Below are positions 53,164-61,324 of a DNA stretch of 64,000 nt, piece by piece. The position numbers and the translations under genes are program-made. Numbering within the stretch: the first letter of the stretch is position 1; the number at the start of each line of letters is the position of its first letter. Origin of the DNA: Bacillota bacterium. GTDB taxonomy: Bacteria; Bacillota; Sulfobacillia; JAJYWN01. The stretch is taken from contig JAJYWN010000078.1 in the NCBI GenBank assembly GCA_021791495.1, positions 23,672 to 87,671 on the forward strand. The letters run 5' to 3'. The notes under the pieces were generated by a model. It worked only from the letters and a program-made list of their open reading frames with translations. It had not been told where the DNA came from and did not search any database.

Positions 53164-54066
53164 ATGAACGGTCTCTGGTCTAGGAAGATGCTGTCCGTTA
53201 CTCTGATTGTTGTCACGCTATTGGCCGCGGGTTGCACAGGGTTCACCACACCCAAGCAGACACCCAAGCAGACCTCCGGGCAGACCTCCGGGCAAACGCC
53301 CGGTCAGACACCGGCACAGACGCCCCCAAAGAGTGACAACCCTACCGCTTTTAGCGGGGAGCCCGCCAAAATCCCGATTGTCTCGGTCTTCCCTCGTGAG
53401 GCCACGGTCGACCTCGATAGGCCCAACCTGTTGCTGCGGGCGAATATCGACAGTCAGGCGATCGACACGAAAACCCACACGGCGCAGTGGAGCCTGGGAG
53501 GCGTGGTGATGTCGACCGAGACCACACTTACCGCGGCGCCTTTCGTCAAGGCCATCAACAACCTTGAGGGTACCTATACCGTGCGGCTGACCGTCCTGAC
53601 CAAGGCCGGAACCAAGATAGGTGAAAGCACGGCGACGGTCGTTGCCAAGAAGGATAAACCGATCATCGTGTCCAGCAACCACTATGCGTCGGCGGTCGCC
53701 GGCAAAGGCATGAGGTACTGGACGGCCTGGAGCGACGGGGCCGAATGGTGGGAAGGAGACGCGGACCTCCGAGTCAAGGGCACGACTGGGACATTAACGA
53801 TGACCATCGTCTCATCCTCACAGCCGGCGCCAGAGCTCAGTATGATCGGCCAGACAAAGGTCTTCACCTTCTCCGACTGGAAGGACAACGGCACCAACGT
53901 CACTTTCAGTTACAAGGCACCCACCGGTCAGGTGTACGCCTTCCGCCTGGCCTGGGAGTCCAACGGGCAGATCTTGAAAGGGACCATGGACGCGCCGGAG
54001 ATGAAGATTCAGAGCGGAACCCTGCCAGGCATGAAAGGATCTCTGAATCTCAGACAGGTGCCGTAA
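53164..54066 (+). CDS. lipoprotein with QTP repeats
   Basis: 300 residues. Signal and lipobox LLAAGC (Cys about residue 25), then repeats TPKQTPKQTSGQTSGQTPGQ, then a PKD/Ig-like domain (AQWSLGGVVMSTETTL, GTYTVRLTVLTKAG) and a C-terminal beta domain. Likely outer-face membrane lipoprotein. Function unknown. Confidence 0.75.
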   Translation: MNGLWSRKMLSVTLIVVTLLAAGCTGFTTPKQTPKQTSGQTSGQTPGQTPAQTPPKSDNPTAFSGEPAKIPIVSVFPREATVDLDRPNLLLRANIDSQAIDTKTHTAQWSLGGVVMSTETTLTAAPFVKAINNLEGTYTVRLTVLTKAGTKIGESTATVVAKKDKPIIVSSNHYASAVAGKGMRYWTAWSDGAEWWEGDADLRVKGTTGTLTMTIVSSSQPAPELSMIGQTKVFTFSDWKDNGTNVTFSYKAPTGQVYAFRLAWESNGQILKGTMDAPEMKIQSGTLPGMKGSLNLRQVP

Positions 54067-54090
54067 CCTCTCTCCAGACACAGCCTAGAG

Positions 54091-54133
54091 AACCCAGCTA
54101 GACAGTGCTATGCCGCTGTCCGCTGGGTTTTTC
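54091..54133 (+). terminator. terminator of the lipoprotein gene
   Basis: AACCCAGC.AGACAG and CTGTCCGCTGGGTT arms with a TGCTATGCCG-type loop, followed by TTTTCC. Confidence 0.85.
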
Positions 54134-54245
54134 CTTCCAGACGGCAGAGATAACGAGGTAATGTAGGGGCTCGGGTCGAAGTTTGTCTCTAGCTTTCGTG
54201 AAACTCGTAACAAAACACCAGTAGGGAAGTAGGTCGACCTGAAGC

Positions 54246-55196
54246 ATGTTAGGAACCGCCAACGACGTCTGTACGTCAGTCCTTGACACCATCGGTCGGA
54301 CGCCCATGATCCGGCTGGGCCGGGTCCGCCCGGGAAATGGGAGCGAGCTGTTGGTCAAGCTGGAAACGGTGAATCCGGGAGGGAGCATCAAGATCAGGCC
54401 GGCCTACGCCATGGTGATGGCGGCGCGGGCGGCCGGGCTCTTGAAGCCAGATTCCATCATCGTCGAAGCCACCAGCGGCAACCAGGGCATTGCCCTGTGC
54501 CTGGTGGGGGCGGCCCTAGGTTACCGGGTGCGGATTTGCATGCCGGCGAACATGAGCCAGGAGCGGCAGGCGCTGATGCGGTCTTATGGCGCCGAGCTGG
54601 TGCTGACCGATCCGGGGGACGACATCGGACAGGCCATCGAGACGGCGCGGGCGACGGCGGAGCGGATGGCAAGGGAGGACAGCCGCGTTTTCTTCGCCAG
54701 CCAGTTCACCAATCCCGCTAACCCGGAGGCGCACCGCGCCACGACGGCGGCGGAGATCATCCGGCAGGTGGGCGAGGGCGGGCGGGTAGACGCTTTCGTT
54801 TCGGGGATCGGTACCGGTGGCACTATCACCGGCGTCGGCGAGCGGCTCAAGGAGGCTTTCCCGGGGTGCCTGGTGGTGGCAGCCGAGCCAGAGAAGGCGG
54901 CGATCCTGGCGGGTGGGACCATCGGCAACCACATTCAACAAGGCATCGGCGACGGCCTGATTCCCGAGGTACTGAACCGCGCTATCATTGACCAGGTTGT
55001 GTTAGTATCAGATGATGATGCGGCAGCCACGGCCAGGCGGCTGGCTCGTGAAGAAGGGCTTTTCGTTGGCATCTCGTCCGGCACCAACGTGTTCGCGGCG
55101 CTGAAGATCGCTGAACAGCTCGGACCGGGAAAGACTGTGGTCACGATTTGTCCGGACACGGGCGAAAGATACCTAAGTTTGGGCGTGCTGGATTGA
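54246..55196 (+). CDS. cysteine synthase-like PLP enzyme
   Basis: 316 residues, CysK/CBS family. RTPMIRLGRV at the N-terminus; PLP lysine region NPGGSIKIRPAYAMV; ATSGNQGIALCLVGAALGYR; phosphate loop GIGTGGTITGVGERLKE. Canonical CysK has GGSxKDR after the Gly pair; here Asp is replaced by Ile and the next Arg is kept, a variant found in some paralogues. Activity on O-acetylserine is therefore uncertain. The ATG RBS is weak. Confidence 0.85.
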   Translation: MLGTANDVCTSVLDTIGRTPMIRLGRVRPGNGSELLVKLETVNPGGSIKIRPAYAMVMAARAAGLLKPDSIIVEATSGNQGIALCLVGAALGYRVRICMPANMSQERQALMRSYGAELVLTDPGDDIGQAIETARATAERMAREDSRVFFASQFTNPANPEAHRATTAAEIIRQVGEGGRVDAFVSGIGTGGTITGVGERLKEAFPGCLVVAAEPEKAAILAGGTIGNHIQQGIGDGLIPEVLNRAIIDQVVLVSDDDAAATARRLAREEGLFVGISSGTNVFAALKIAEQLGPGKTVVTICPDTGERYLSLGVLD

Positions 55197-55269
55197 GACA
55201 AGCGATCTTGGGTCATGATTGCGGCGTCATTGTCGTGGTATCGGCGTCTGCCCCAAAGCCGGACTTGCC

Positions 55270-55298
55270 TTGACTCGACTTGCGCCAGCCTTTATAAT
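55270..55298 (+). promoter_or_regulatory. SigA promoter of tRNA-Val(GAC)
   Basis: TTGACT (55270-55275), 17-base spacer, TATAAT (55293-55298), 19 bases before the tRNA. Confidence 0.88.
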
Positions 55299-55317
55299 AA
55301 GTCCTGCACAATTTAAC

Positions 55318-55391
55318 GGGCGGTTAGCTCAGATGGTTAGAGCGCATGCTTGACATGCATGAGGTCACAGGTTCAATTCCTGTATCGCCCA
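55318..55391 (+). tRNA. tRNA-Val (GAC), island insertion site
   Basis: 74 bases, anticodon GAC in CATGCTTGACATGCATG. Its 3' half (55350-55393) is copied at 60855-60898, the mark of integration into the tRNA 3' end. Confidence 0.95.
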
Positions 55392-55393
55392 CA
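55350..55393 (+). repeat. attL (tRNA-Val 3' end)
   Basis: Part of the functional tRNA; starts TTGACATGCATGAGGTCACA. Paired with attR. Confidence 0.85.
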
Positions 55394-55395
55394 CA

Positions 55396-55441
55396 AGAAA
55401 ACCGCAGTACAAGGCCACTTCGGCCCGCTGCGGTTTTCCTT
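55396..55441 (+). terminator. terminator after tRNA-Val
   Basis: GAAAACCGCAG and CTGCGGTTTTC arms around AAGGCCACTTCGGCC, ending TTTTCCTT. Confidence 0.85.
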
Positions 55442-55465
55442 ATCTTGGTATGCGCAGGAGTCCAC

Positions 55466-55488
55466 GACAGCAAAACCTGCAGCAAAAC
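55466..55488. repeat. paired GACAGCAAAA repeats near attL
   Basis: GACAGCAAAA at 55466 and GCAGCAAAAC at 55479, 13 bases apart. The same spacing occurs near attR. Confidence 0.6.
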
Positions 55489-55534
55489 CCTCCGGATCAG
55501 CGTTTTGACCCCGCAATAACGTCGTCCGAGCGCT

Positions 55535-55690
55535 AAGACGGCCAAGCAAGTGGCGGAAATGCTATCCATAAGCATCTCCATGGCCTACAAGCTTGTCCGC
55601 ACCGGACGGCTGCCGGTAACACGCGTCGGCCGCTGCCCACGTATCCCGGCCTGGGCAGTCTCCCGATCTGTCGCCGATAAAGACCTGCAA
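55535..55690 (+). pseudogene. excisionase-type HTH fragment
   Basis: Translation KTAKQVAEMLSISISMAYKL, then VRTGRLPVTRVGR and RIPAWAV, is the HTH_17 excisionase motif. A TAA lies just upstream and only an internal GTG (55550) could start it, which would cut into the first helix. The frame continues as noise beyond about 55690. Confidence 0.65.
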
Positions 55691-55703
55691 ACGCCACCTT
55701 GGC

Positions 55704-56084
55704 GTGGACGTCCAAAAGCCCTGTGCTGCCAGATGCTTGCCGGGGGAGGCCTTCCCCGAGCAGGGAAACCGCAATCTGGTCTTCCACGGCTTGGCCCAAG
55801 AACTCTATCGCCTCGGCCTGTCTCAAGAACGTGCCCTGGCGACCTTGCAGGATTACTACCGGCGACTGCCGGTCGAGGTTACGGGGCCGACTGTTTCAGG
55901 GGGGCAGCCATTCAAGCTGGCCGAGGTTACAAGCGCTGTCGCCAGTGTTTACCGTCATTCCGAGCCTCGGCCTTACAGCTGTAGAGGGCATTTTGGGGAC
56001 AGCGTGTGCGTCGAGCGCGACGCGTGCCGTTTCTACCAGATGTCACCCGAAAGGGGCGACCACCGGCGGCATCTGACTTCCTGA
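55704..56084 (+). CDS. primase-associated fragment
   Basis: 126 residues from a GTG. NRNLVFHGLAQELYRLG, PFKLAEVTSAVASVY and the Cys pattern PYSCRGH...CVERDACRFYQ resemble the C-terminal part of CHC2/primase-type proteins in Firmicute integrative elements. N-terminal catalytic parts are missing, and the same frame runs upstream in a broken way, so it is likely a relic. Confidence 0.5.
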   Translation: MDVQKPCAARCLPGEAFPEQGNRNLVFHGLAQELYRLGLSQERALATLQDYYRRLPVEVTGPTVSGGQPFKLAEVTSAVASVYRHSEPRPYSCRGHFGDSVCVERDACRFYQMSPERGDHRRHLTS

Positions 56085-56547
56085 CCATCTTGGGCTGGCT
56101 CGGTGCGCGGGGGAAATACGGGGCCAAGCTTCTGAGCGGAGCCGACATACGGTGTACGGTGCGCTTCCAGTCCTGGAACACAAGCGGGGATTGCCCCCCG
56201 GCTCCACTCTTTACGTTTATAGAGGCCCCTCTGTCGTCAGGCACCTCATGATTAGACGTCAGGAATGTAAGAAGGAAATTGTTTAGGCTAATGGACCGTG
56301 TCCAGGATGACCGGCGGTTCAGCTCCAGTCGGGCTGGGCCGCCGGCAGTACACGGGGGTATGAGGTCCGGGATCTCCGCGCTGGTGGTCGTTCCAGCCAG
56401 CGGCGTGCACCGTCCGTGATTCGTGTGGACGCCGCCTGTAGGCCGCAAGCAGGTGCCGCTTGGCCAAGAGTAGAAAGTGGGCTTGTTCCCGTGCCCTGGT
56501 CTTGGGACTTTCCCTTGCCCCAATCTAGAAGTGCTGGGGGTGCCTGG
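56085..56547. other. 460-base island interval without a gene
   Basis: I see no credible gene or strong hairpin. Contains a few short direct repeats only. Probably decayed element DNA. Confidence 0.45.
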
Positions 56548-57525
56548 ATGGAGAAGCTGGCGGCGAATGGGCTCCAAACGGGGCCGAGCTTTGTAGCCCT
56601 CGACTTTGAGACCGCGAACGAGCACAGGGCAGGCGTTTGTGCAGTGGCCTTGATCGTGTTTAAGGACGGGGAGGTCACCCGCGAGCGGGAATGGCTGGTG
56701 AGACCGCCCGCCGACCTCAACTACTTCAACCCCTTCAACATTCAGATCCACGGCATTCACCCTGAAGATGTTGCCGACAAACCCGAGTTCGACATTGTCT
56801 GGCCAGAAGTCTTCCGGATGATCGACGGCCAGATCGTTGTCGCCCACAGCGCCGCTTTCGATGTGAGTGTGCTTCGGCAGCTAATGGAGAAGTACGGCCT
56901 CAAATACCCGTCGCTTCGCATCGTGTGTACCTGCGTTGTGGCCCGGAAAACGTGGGCGGGGCTGCCCAACTACAGGTTGCTGACTCTTGGGAATGCCCTG
57001 GGCCACGTTTTCGACCACCACGATGCCCACGATGACGCCCGGACGAGCGGACATATACTCGTCGAAGCCTGCAGGCAGCACGCCTGTGAATCCATTGAGG
57101 ACCTTGCGGCCCAGATAGAGATGGAGGTCGGCGTGCTCGACGAGGGCAATTACCGCCCGTGTTGGGCACCGAGCCAGCATCAGGGCACCCGGAAAGGCCG
57201 CTACGAACCCAACCTTGGGACCCTCAAGCCGACCGCCGTCACCTCCCAGACCCTTGCCGGCCACAACGTGGTCTTCACCGGAGCCCTGCTAAGCATGACG
57301 AGGGAGACCGCCGCCCTGAAAGTCCTTGAGAGCGGAGGCACTGTGTCTGGCACTGTATCCCGAAAGACCACCTTGCTGGTCATGGGCGTACAGGACTACG
57401 CCAGGTTCGCCGACCACAAGCAGAGCTCGAAGACGGTGAAGGCACGGGCGCTGATCGACCAGGGTAGTCGCCTGGAGATTGTGGACGAAACCGAGTTTCT
57501 TCGGCTGCTGCTAAAGGGGGAGTGA
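56548..57525 (+). CDS. DEDDh exonuclease fused to a BRCT domain
   Basis: 325 residues. N-terminal RNase-T/DnaQ domain: FVALDFETANEHRAGVCAVA with DxE, then VVAHSAAFDVSVLRQLM and HDAHDDARTSG with the H..D pair of the DEDDh class. C-terminal BRCT domain (about 230-320: LAGHNVVFTGALLSMTRETA, SGGTVSGTVSRKTTLLVMG). This pairing is known in DnaQ-like exonucleases of Firmicutes and Actinobacteria. ATG 56548 follows CTGGGGGTGCCTGG. Role in island maintenance or defence is unclear. Confidence 0.9.
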   Translation: MEKLAANGLQTGPSFVALDFETANEHRAGVCAVALIVFKDGEVTREREWLVRPPADLNYFNPFNIQIHGIHPEDVADKPEFDIVWPEVFRMIDGQIVVAHSAAFDVSVLRQLMEKYGLKYPSLRIVCTCVVARKTWAGLPNYRLLTLGNALGHVFDHHDAHDDARTSGHILVEACRQHACESIEDLAAQIEMEVGVLDEGNYRPCWAPSQHQGTRKGRYEPNLGTLKPTAVTSQTLAGHNVVFTGALLSMTRETAALKVLESGGTVSGTVSRKTTLLVMGVQDYARFADHKQSSKTVKARALIDQGSRLEIVDETEFLRLLLKGE

Positions 57526-57528
57526 CCC

Positions 57529-58017
57529 TTGGACCTCTCATTGATCTTACAGACCATCGTGGGCGCCATCGTAGATTCCGATTTCTTTGACCCAAGCCAG
57601 GTCTCTGTCCGGACCAGCAAGGACGGCCATATGGCGACGCTCACATTCTGGGATGCTCCGGTCATCCGGGTCGAGAGCGGCAAGACTTTCAGCAGGGCGA
57701 AGGTTTTCGGGGCCCGTGCCGCCGACCTTGGGTTGGCTGGAGACGTGGGAGGCCCCGGGGTTGACGGGTGGGCCCCGATAGCGTGGACTGATGCGTGTAC
57801 AGCACTTCTTGTCCAGAATGCCCGTCGGACCTACGAAAAGTGCTTCTTATTATACTCGAACGCCATGTTCGGGTGCTGCTCCCGGTACCTGGAGTGCAGC
57901 GACGCCCTCAAGTGCCTTAACCCCAACAAAGAGCGGGCGCGAGCTTGCCAGTACTTGCGGAACCTGTATGCGGGGCGGGTCTTTTACGGCAGGAATCGCA
58001 ACGTTGGGGCGCGGTGA
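57529..58017 (+). CDS. hypothetical protein coupled to exonuclease-BRCT
   Basis: 162 residues, TTG start three bases after the exonuclease stop. C-terminal part is Cys-rich (CFLLYSNAMFGCCSRYLECS, CLNPNKERARACQYLRN), which could bind metal. No family recognised. Directly following position suggests joint action with the nuclease. Confidence 0.65.
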   Translation: MDLSLILQTIVGAIVDSDFFDPSQVSVRTSKDGHMATLTFWDAPVIRVESGKTFSRAKVFGARAADLGLAGDVGGPGVDGWAPIAWTDACTALLVQNARRTYEKCFLLYSNAMFGCCSRYLECSDALKCLNPNKERARACQYLRNLYAGRVFYGRNRNVGAR

Positions 58018-58129
58018 AGGTGGTCCCAGCTATGGCCTGGCCACGTGGCGGGGCAGCCGGCACAACCCAGCACAGGCCGCCCTGCCATTAATCGTGTCGA
58101 ATCAGCCGGGGTGAGGAACTAGCCGCTCC

Positions 58130-58273
58130 GCCGATGCTCCGCTCCTGGCGCGCCTTCCCATGGACCCAAGTCTGGCGTCGCTGTGCGATGCCGGCCGTAT
58201 CGAGACCTACCACTTGGAGGAGGACCCGGTCATCGCAGAGGCGGTCGCAAAGAGGTTGGCCGTGGTGCAGTAG
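58130..58273 (+). pseudogene. C-terminal remnant of an Mrp/NBP35-type ATPase
   Basis: Translation ADAPLLARLPMDPSLASLCD followed by AGRIETYHLEEDPVIAEA is the C-terminal tail of Mrp-family P-loop proteins. A stop is 21 bases upstream and the Walker motif part is missing, so it is a fragment of 47 residues. Confidence 0.65.
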
Positions 58274-58447
58274 GGCCGACCGCGGAGGTCCGAAAGGGGT
58301 ATGTAGCAGCAGGAGAAAGTGTCGGGTTGTGGAGGCCCCTGGCGAGTCGCCACCCCTTTCGTCATTGCCGCGTTCACGCGGTGTTCCTCCTGCCCTACAG
58401 CTCGGGCAGAAATGAGGTTTGCGGACTGGCAGGTCGGAGATGGCGCC

Positions 58448-59377
58448 TCACGCATCGCTGTAGATGGCTGAAAGGAGGAAGACGACGGAGATGACTATCC
58501 CGATTCCGGCGGTACGCGAATCGCTCCACGGGTAGCCTACTATGGCCCTTGTGGCGGCCAGCAAGGCCGGGATGAGGACCAGCCAAGCGAGAAGACGATG
58601 GGTCCAAATCCTCCTGCCGACCAGCGCTCCCCAGCTACCCCGCCCGTGCTCATGAACATAGGCATCGATCTTCGTGGCCGCGCCAAAGTAACCACCGCCC
58701 TCAAAATACCAGGCGTGTGTGTCGGAGGTCTGACCACCCTTTCTGGCCATTTCCTGGTACATCCCCACGAGCCAGGACTCTAGAAGCTTGGCTATGGCCC
58801 AGGTGATCACTGCAACGGCTATGCCCGGGACCCAGTTTGAGGACTTTAGGATACCTGCGGCTGATGTCCCCAGCGAGGAGACGCGACCAAGAGCGTCACC
58901 GGGCAGAAAGCTTGCGCCGGTGGCAAGTAAAGCTCCTGTCAGCGCGAACTGAACGCCGCCCAGTATCAGCACTGGGAGCAATTCACTGTAGAAGTTGAGA
59001 ATCACGCCGTCAAAACTCGAGCTGAGGTACCACCCAAAGGGTAGATACGCATGAAGAACACTGAAGTCGTCCGAAAGGTTGGGAGAGTCCTCAAGTGCCG
59101 CGAACAGGAGGATGGGTATGAGTATCGGCAGCATGACGATTAGTGCGAGAAGAGCCGAAAGTATACCCAGACGTCCGAGAAGTGGGAAAAGTTGCATGGC
59201 CTGAGTATCAACGAGCAACGGCGGGTACAGCGTGAAGCTGAGTAGATAGGAGAGCGCACAAAGGACTGACGAGTGCAACAGCGCGTTGTTGGCCCACCGG
59301 TTCACGGCCGCGCCATAGACCCAGGCCAGAATCATTGAGATCGGCACAAGCAATGCGAAATGAGCAACGTATCGCAT
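58448..59377 (-). CDS. polytopic membrane protein of the island
   Basis: 309 residues, about seven hydrophobic segments, with a soluble stretch near residues 225-265 (MYQEMARKGGQTSDTHAWYF). ATG 59377 follows CGGAGGGGTCAC. No family recognised. Confidence 0.75.
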   Translation of the reverse strand: MRYVAHFALLVPISMILAWVYGAAVNRWANNALLHSSVLCALSYLLSFTLYPPLLVDTQAMQLFPLLGRLGILSALLALIVMLPILIPILLFAALEDSPNLSDDFSVLHAYLPFGWYLSSSFDGVILNFYSELLPVLILGGVQFALTGALLATGASFLPGDALGRVSSLGTSAAGILKSSNWVPGIAVAVITWAIAKLLESWLVGMYQEMARKGGQTSDTHAWYFEGGGYFGAATKIDAYVHEHGRGSWGALVGRRIWTHRLLAWLVLIPALLAATRAIVGYPWSDSRTAGIGIVISVVFLLSAIYSDA

Positions 59378-60123
59378 GTGACCCCTCCGATCCGGGGCAT
59401 ATCTTTCACGCAGAACATATTCGCCTAACACGCGCAAATCCTTTTAGGGCGAAGCTTTCCATGACTCGAAGCCGCCCGGAGGTCAGCCGCTACCACGTTG
59501 CTGCCAAGGGGATACGCGCTGATGGGAGAATACGAAAAGGCCAATCCCAAAAACCCTTCGGGACTGGCCTTTTCTTCTGAGCCGGCGGTCGGGATTTGAC
59601 CGACGAGGCGCGGATTACGGGTCGGGTTGGGGCGTCCTCGATCCGCTTCACCATCTAGGCCTTGACACTTCTAATGCGGCGCGGCATGAGCTAACTGCAG
59701 ACGCTGCTCCCCGCAGCATCGTAGGCCACGTGTTTCGCGGTGACCGCGACTCCTGCACGTGGGCGCCGCATGGCCTAGCCTCCGGGCACTGGCGCCACGG
59801 GGACAAGTTCGTCGCTTTTCATGTGGCCTCGTTGTCCAACCTTCCGTACCTCGGGCCCGCCACAAAAAGGGGCTTTACCTTGGTGAGCCTCGCCGGGAGT
59901 CCCGACGTTCGCCTCGACTGCCTTGTAGTCTGGCAATCCAGCCCCGGTTGCACCACGGCGAAAGGCTCCTCGGGGACCGCTTCCTGCCGGCCTATGGGTG
60001 GTGACAGACCTGCGCCTGGTTTCCAAGCCCGAGCGCGCGGAATGTATCGGTATGGACTGACGGGGGAGTGGTCGGCGATGGCGAGTAGATCACGAACAGG
60101 CAGCATTGAAAGGAAGGTGCCCA
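59378..60123. other. 750-base island interval
   Basis: Holds a terminator (59536-59577) and, just after it, a stretch (59582-59670) whose minus strand has a T-arm-like GTCGGTCAAATCCCGAC and an acceptor-like CGCCGGC but no matching 5' side, perhaps a decayed tRNA. The rest shows no convincing gene; one open frame from 59730 has no RBS and odd composition. Confidence 0.5.
59536..59577 (+). terminator. hairpin with T-run in the island
   Basis: AAAAGGCCAATCCC and GGGACTGGCCTTTT form a stem around AAAAACCCTTC, followed by CTTCT. It could serve either strand. Confidence 0.75.
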
Positions 60124-60621
60124 GTGGACAAGGTTCTAGACATCCTCGACGCGATGATGGCTAGCGTCCCCGAGCGCGTCAGCGAGGCCATCCAGCGGAA
60201 CGATAGGGATATGGCCCGGCGTGGCCTGGTCACAAGTTCGATAGTGGTCCAGGGCGCGTGGAAGACCTTGAGGCGGTCATTGGAGGAGCAGACCGTGCGT
60301 ATCGTCGACCGGATCACACAGCTCGAACCGGGCCGTGTGGAACTTCGCAGTGTTGCGAGTCGGCTGAAGTCACGGATGAGCGACCAGGTTGACGATACTT
60401 TGGCCAATTTACGACGGGGGTGGGTGCAGTCCCCTGGCATCGACGACTGGCTCACCGAGGACGAAGTAAGCCGGTGGAAGGCTGAGAACGCCGCCTACAT
60501 CGATACATGGATCGAGGGGCGCCTCCGCCGAGACCGCGGAAAGTGGGTGAACCACTTCGTGTCGGCGGCCTTTGGAGCGGCAGCAGGGGCTATCGCCTCC
60601 TTGATCGTCCGGAACCTATAG
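60124..60621 (+). CDS. hypothetical protein with C-terminal membrane helix
   Basis: 165 residues, GTG start behind AAAGGAAGGTGCCCA. Helical, charged N-terminal region (VLDILDAMMASVPERVSEAI) and a C-terminal membrane helix (about 143-163: FGAAAGAIASLIVRNL). No family recognised. Confidence 0.65.
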   Translation: MDKVLDILDAMMASVPERVSEAIQRNDRDMARRGLVTSSIVVQGAWKTLRRSLEEQTVRIVDRITQLEPGRVELRSVASRLKSRMSDQVDDTLANLRRGWVQSPGIDDWLTEDEVSRWKAENAAYIDTWIEGRLRRDRGKWVNHFVSAAFGAAAGAIASLIVRNL

Positions 60622-60740
60622 GCCCCGCGCTGCGGCACGTGACCATGCAACAGTCAAGTGTACCGGCTCCGCGGCACGATGCTACGGCAGCCTGGTGCTC
60701 CTACCGAGGTCACCGGTGGGTCACCATGGTTTGGCCGTCT

Positions 60741-60762
60741 GACAGCAAAAGTGACAGCAATA
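60741..60762. repeat. paired GACAGCAAAA repeats near attR
   Basis: GACAGCAAAA at 60741 and GACAGCAATA at 60753, 12 bases apart, matching the pair near attL. Confidence 0.6.
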
Positions 60763-60854
60763 ACCGTGGAAGTCGGTGCGTGGGGTGAACTCCATGCAAG
60801 TCCAAAGTGCACTCTGTGAGGCCCGTACAACTTGGTGAGCCGGTTTTGCGACGA

Positions 60855-60898
60855 TTGACATGCATGAGATCACAGGTTCAACTCCGGTATCGCCCACA
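60855..60898 (+). repeat. attR (partial tRNA-Val copy)
   Basis: Starts TTGACATGCATGAGATCACA; three differences from the tRNA over 44 bases. The rest of the tRNA is absent here. Confidence 0.85.
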
Positions 60899-60916
60899 AG
60901 AGAAACACAAGCGTGA

Positions 60917-60949
60917 GCGGCCTTTCTGGGCCGCTCATTTGTTTTGTCA
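60917..60949 (+). terminator. terminator after attR
   Basis: GAGCGGCC and GGCCGCTC arms around TTTCTG, followed by ATTTGTTTTG. Position mirrors the terminator behind the intact tRNA, and probably was the original tRNA-Val terminator. Confidence 0.8.
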
Positions 60950-61045
60950 GCGAAGGAAAGCGCGTTCGCATCAGGAAGAGCGGACTGCCGGCGCATTCCT
61001 CCATACCATGCGGCTTGGCTGGACCAAACTGACGCGCTATCATGT

Positions 61046-61300
61046 ATGAGGTTGCCGGGGGAGAGCAGGCAAGGGATTTCTGCCACCTCACCCGTGGGAA
61101 AGTCACGGCCGTCACCCCGAAGGAAGGCTGGTTGGTTGGCGGCCGTTGTACTCCCTGTGGCTGTTCTGGCCGCACTACTGATTCATGTGGCAGCAGACGA
61201 ACGCCGGGTGCGAGCGATCACGCTGTTAGTGGCTGCCGTGGCCCTGGGAGCATTGGGTGTCGCCCGGTTCACGGTCGTCCGGAGTCTGATTCGTTCCTGA
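61046..61300 (+). CDS. possible small membrane protein
   Basis: 84 residues with two hydrophobic segments (AGWLAAVVLPVAVLAALLIH and LLVAAVALGALGVARFTV). The ATG lacks a good RBS. Could be real or chance. Confidence 0.3.
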   Translation: MRLPGESRQGISATSPVGKSRPSPRRKAGWLAAVVLPVAVLAALLIHVAADERRVRAITLLVAAVALGALGVARFTVVRSLIRS

Positions 61301-61324
61301 CGAAGGAGCCGGCCTGTGGGTGCG

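Larger units (their letters stand above)
55350..60898. mobile_element. 5.5-kb genomic island at tRNA-Val(GAC)
   Basis: The 3' end of tRNA-Val (55350-55393) and a copy at 60855-60898 match at 41 of 44 positions and form attL and attR. Near each end lie GACAGCAAAA-type repeats (55466-55475 with 55479-55488; 60741-60750 with 60753-60762), which look like integrase arm sites. Inside are an excisionase-like HTH fragment, a primase-like piece, exonuclease-BRCT and other genes. No integrase gene is visible, so the island is probably immobile without help. Confidence 0.8.

Noticed and set aside
55324-55581. Minus-strand frame with GDTGIEPVTSCMS-like sequence over tRNA-Val
   Set aside because: This is the well-known false translation of tRNA genes.
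58134-58494. Two overlapping plus-strand frames of 93 and 103 codons
   Set aside because: Composition is Arg/Pro-rich noise; only the third frame matches a known family (Mrp tail).
59582-59670. tRNA-like sequence after the island terminator
   Set aside because: Has a T-arm-like part but the 5' acceptor strand and a proper anticodon loop with T33 cannot be formed; not called as a tRNA.
55392-60854. Search for a tyrosine or serine integrase inside the tRNA-Val island
   Set aside because: No R-H-R-Y or serine-recombinase pattern seen in any frame; so the island is reported without integrase.
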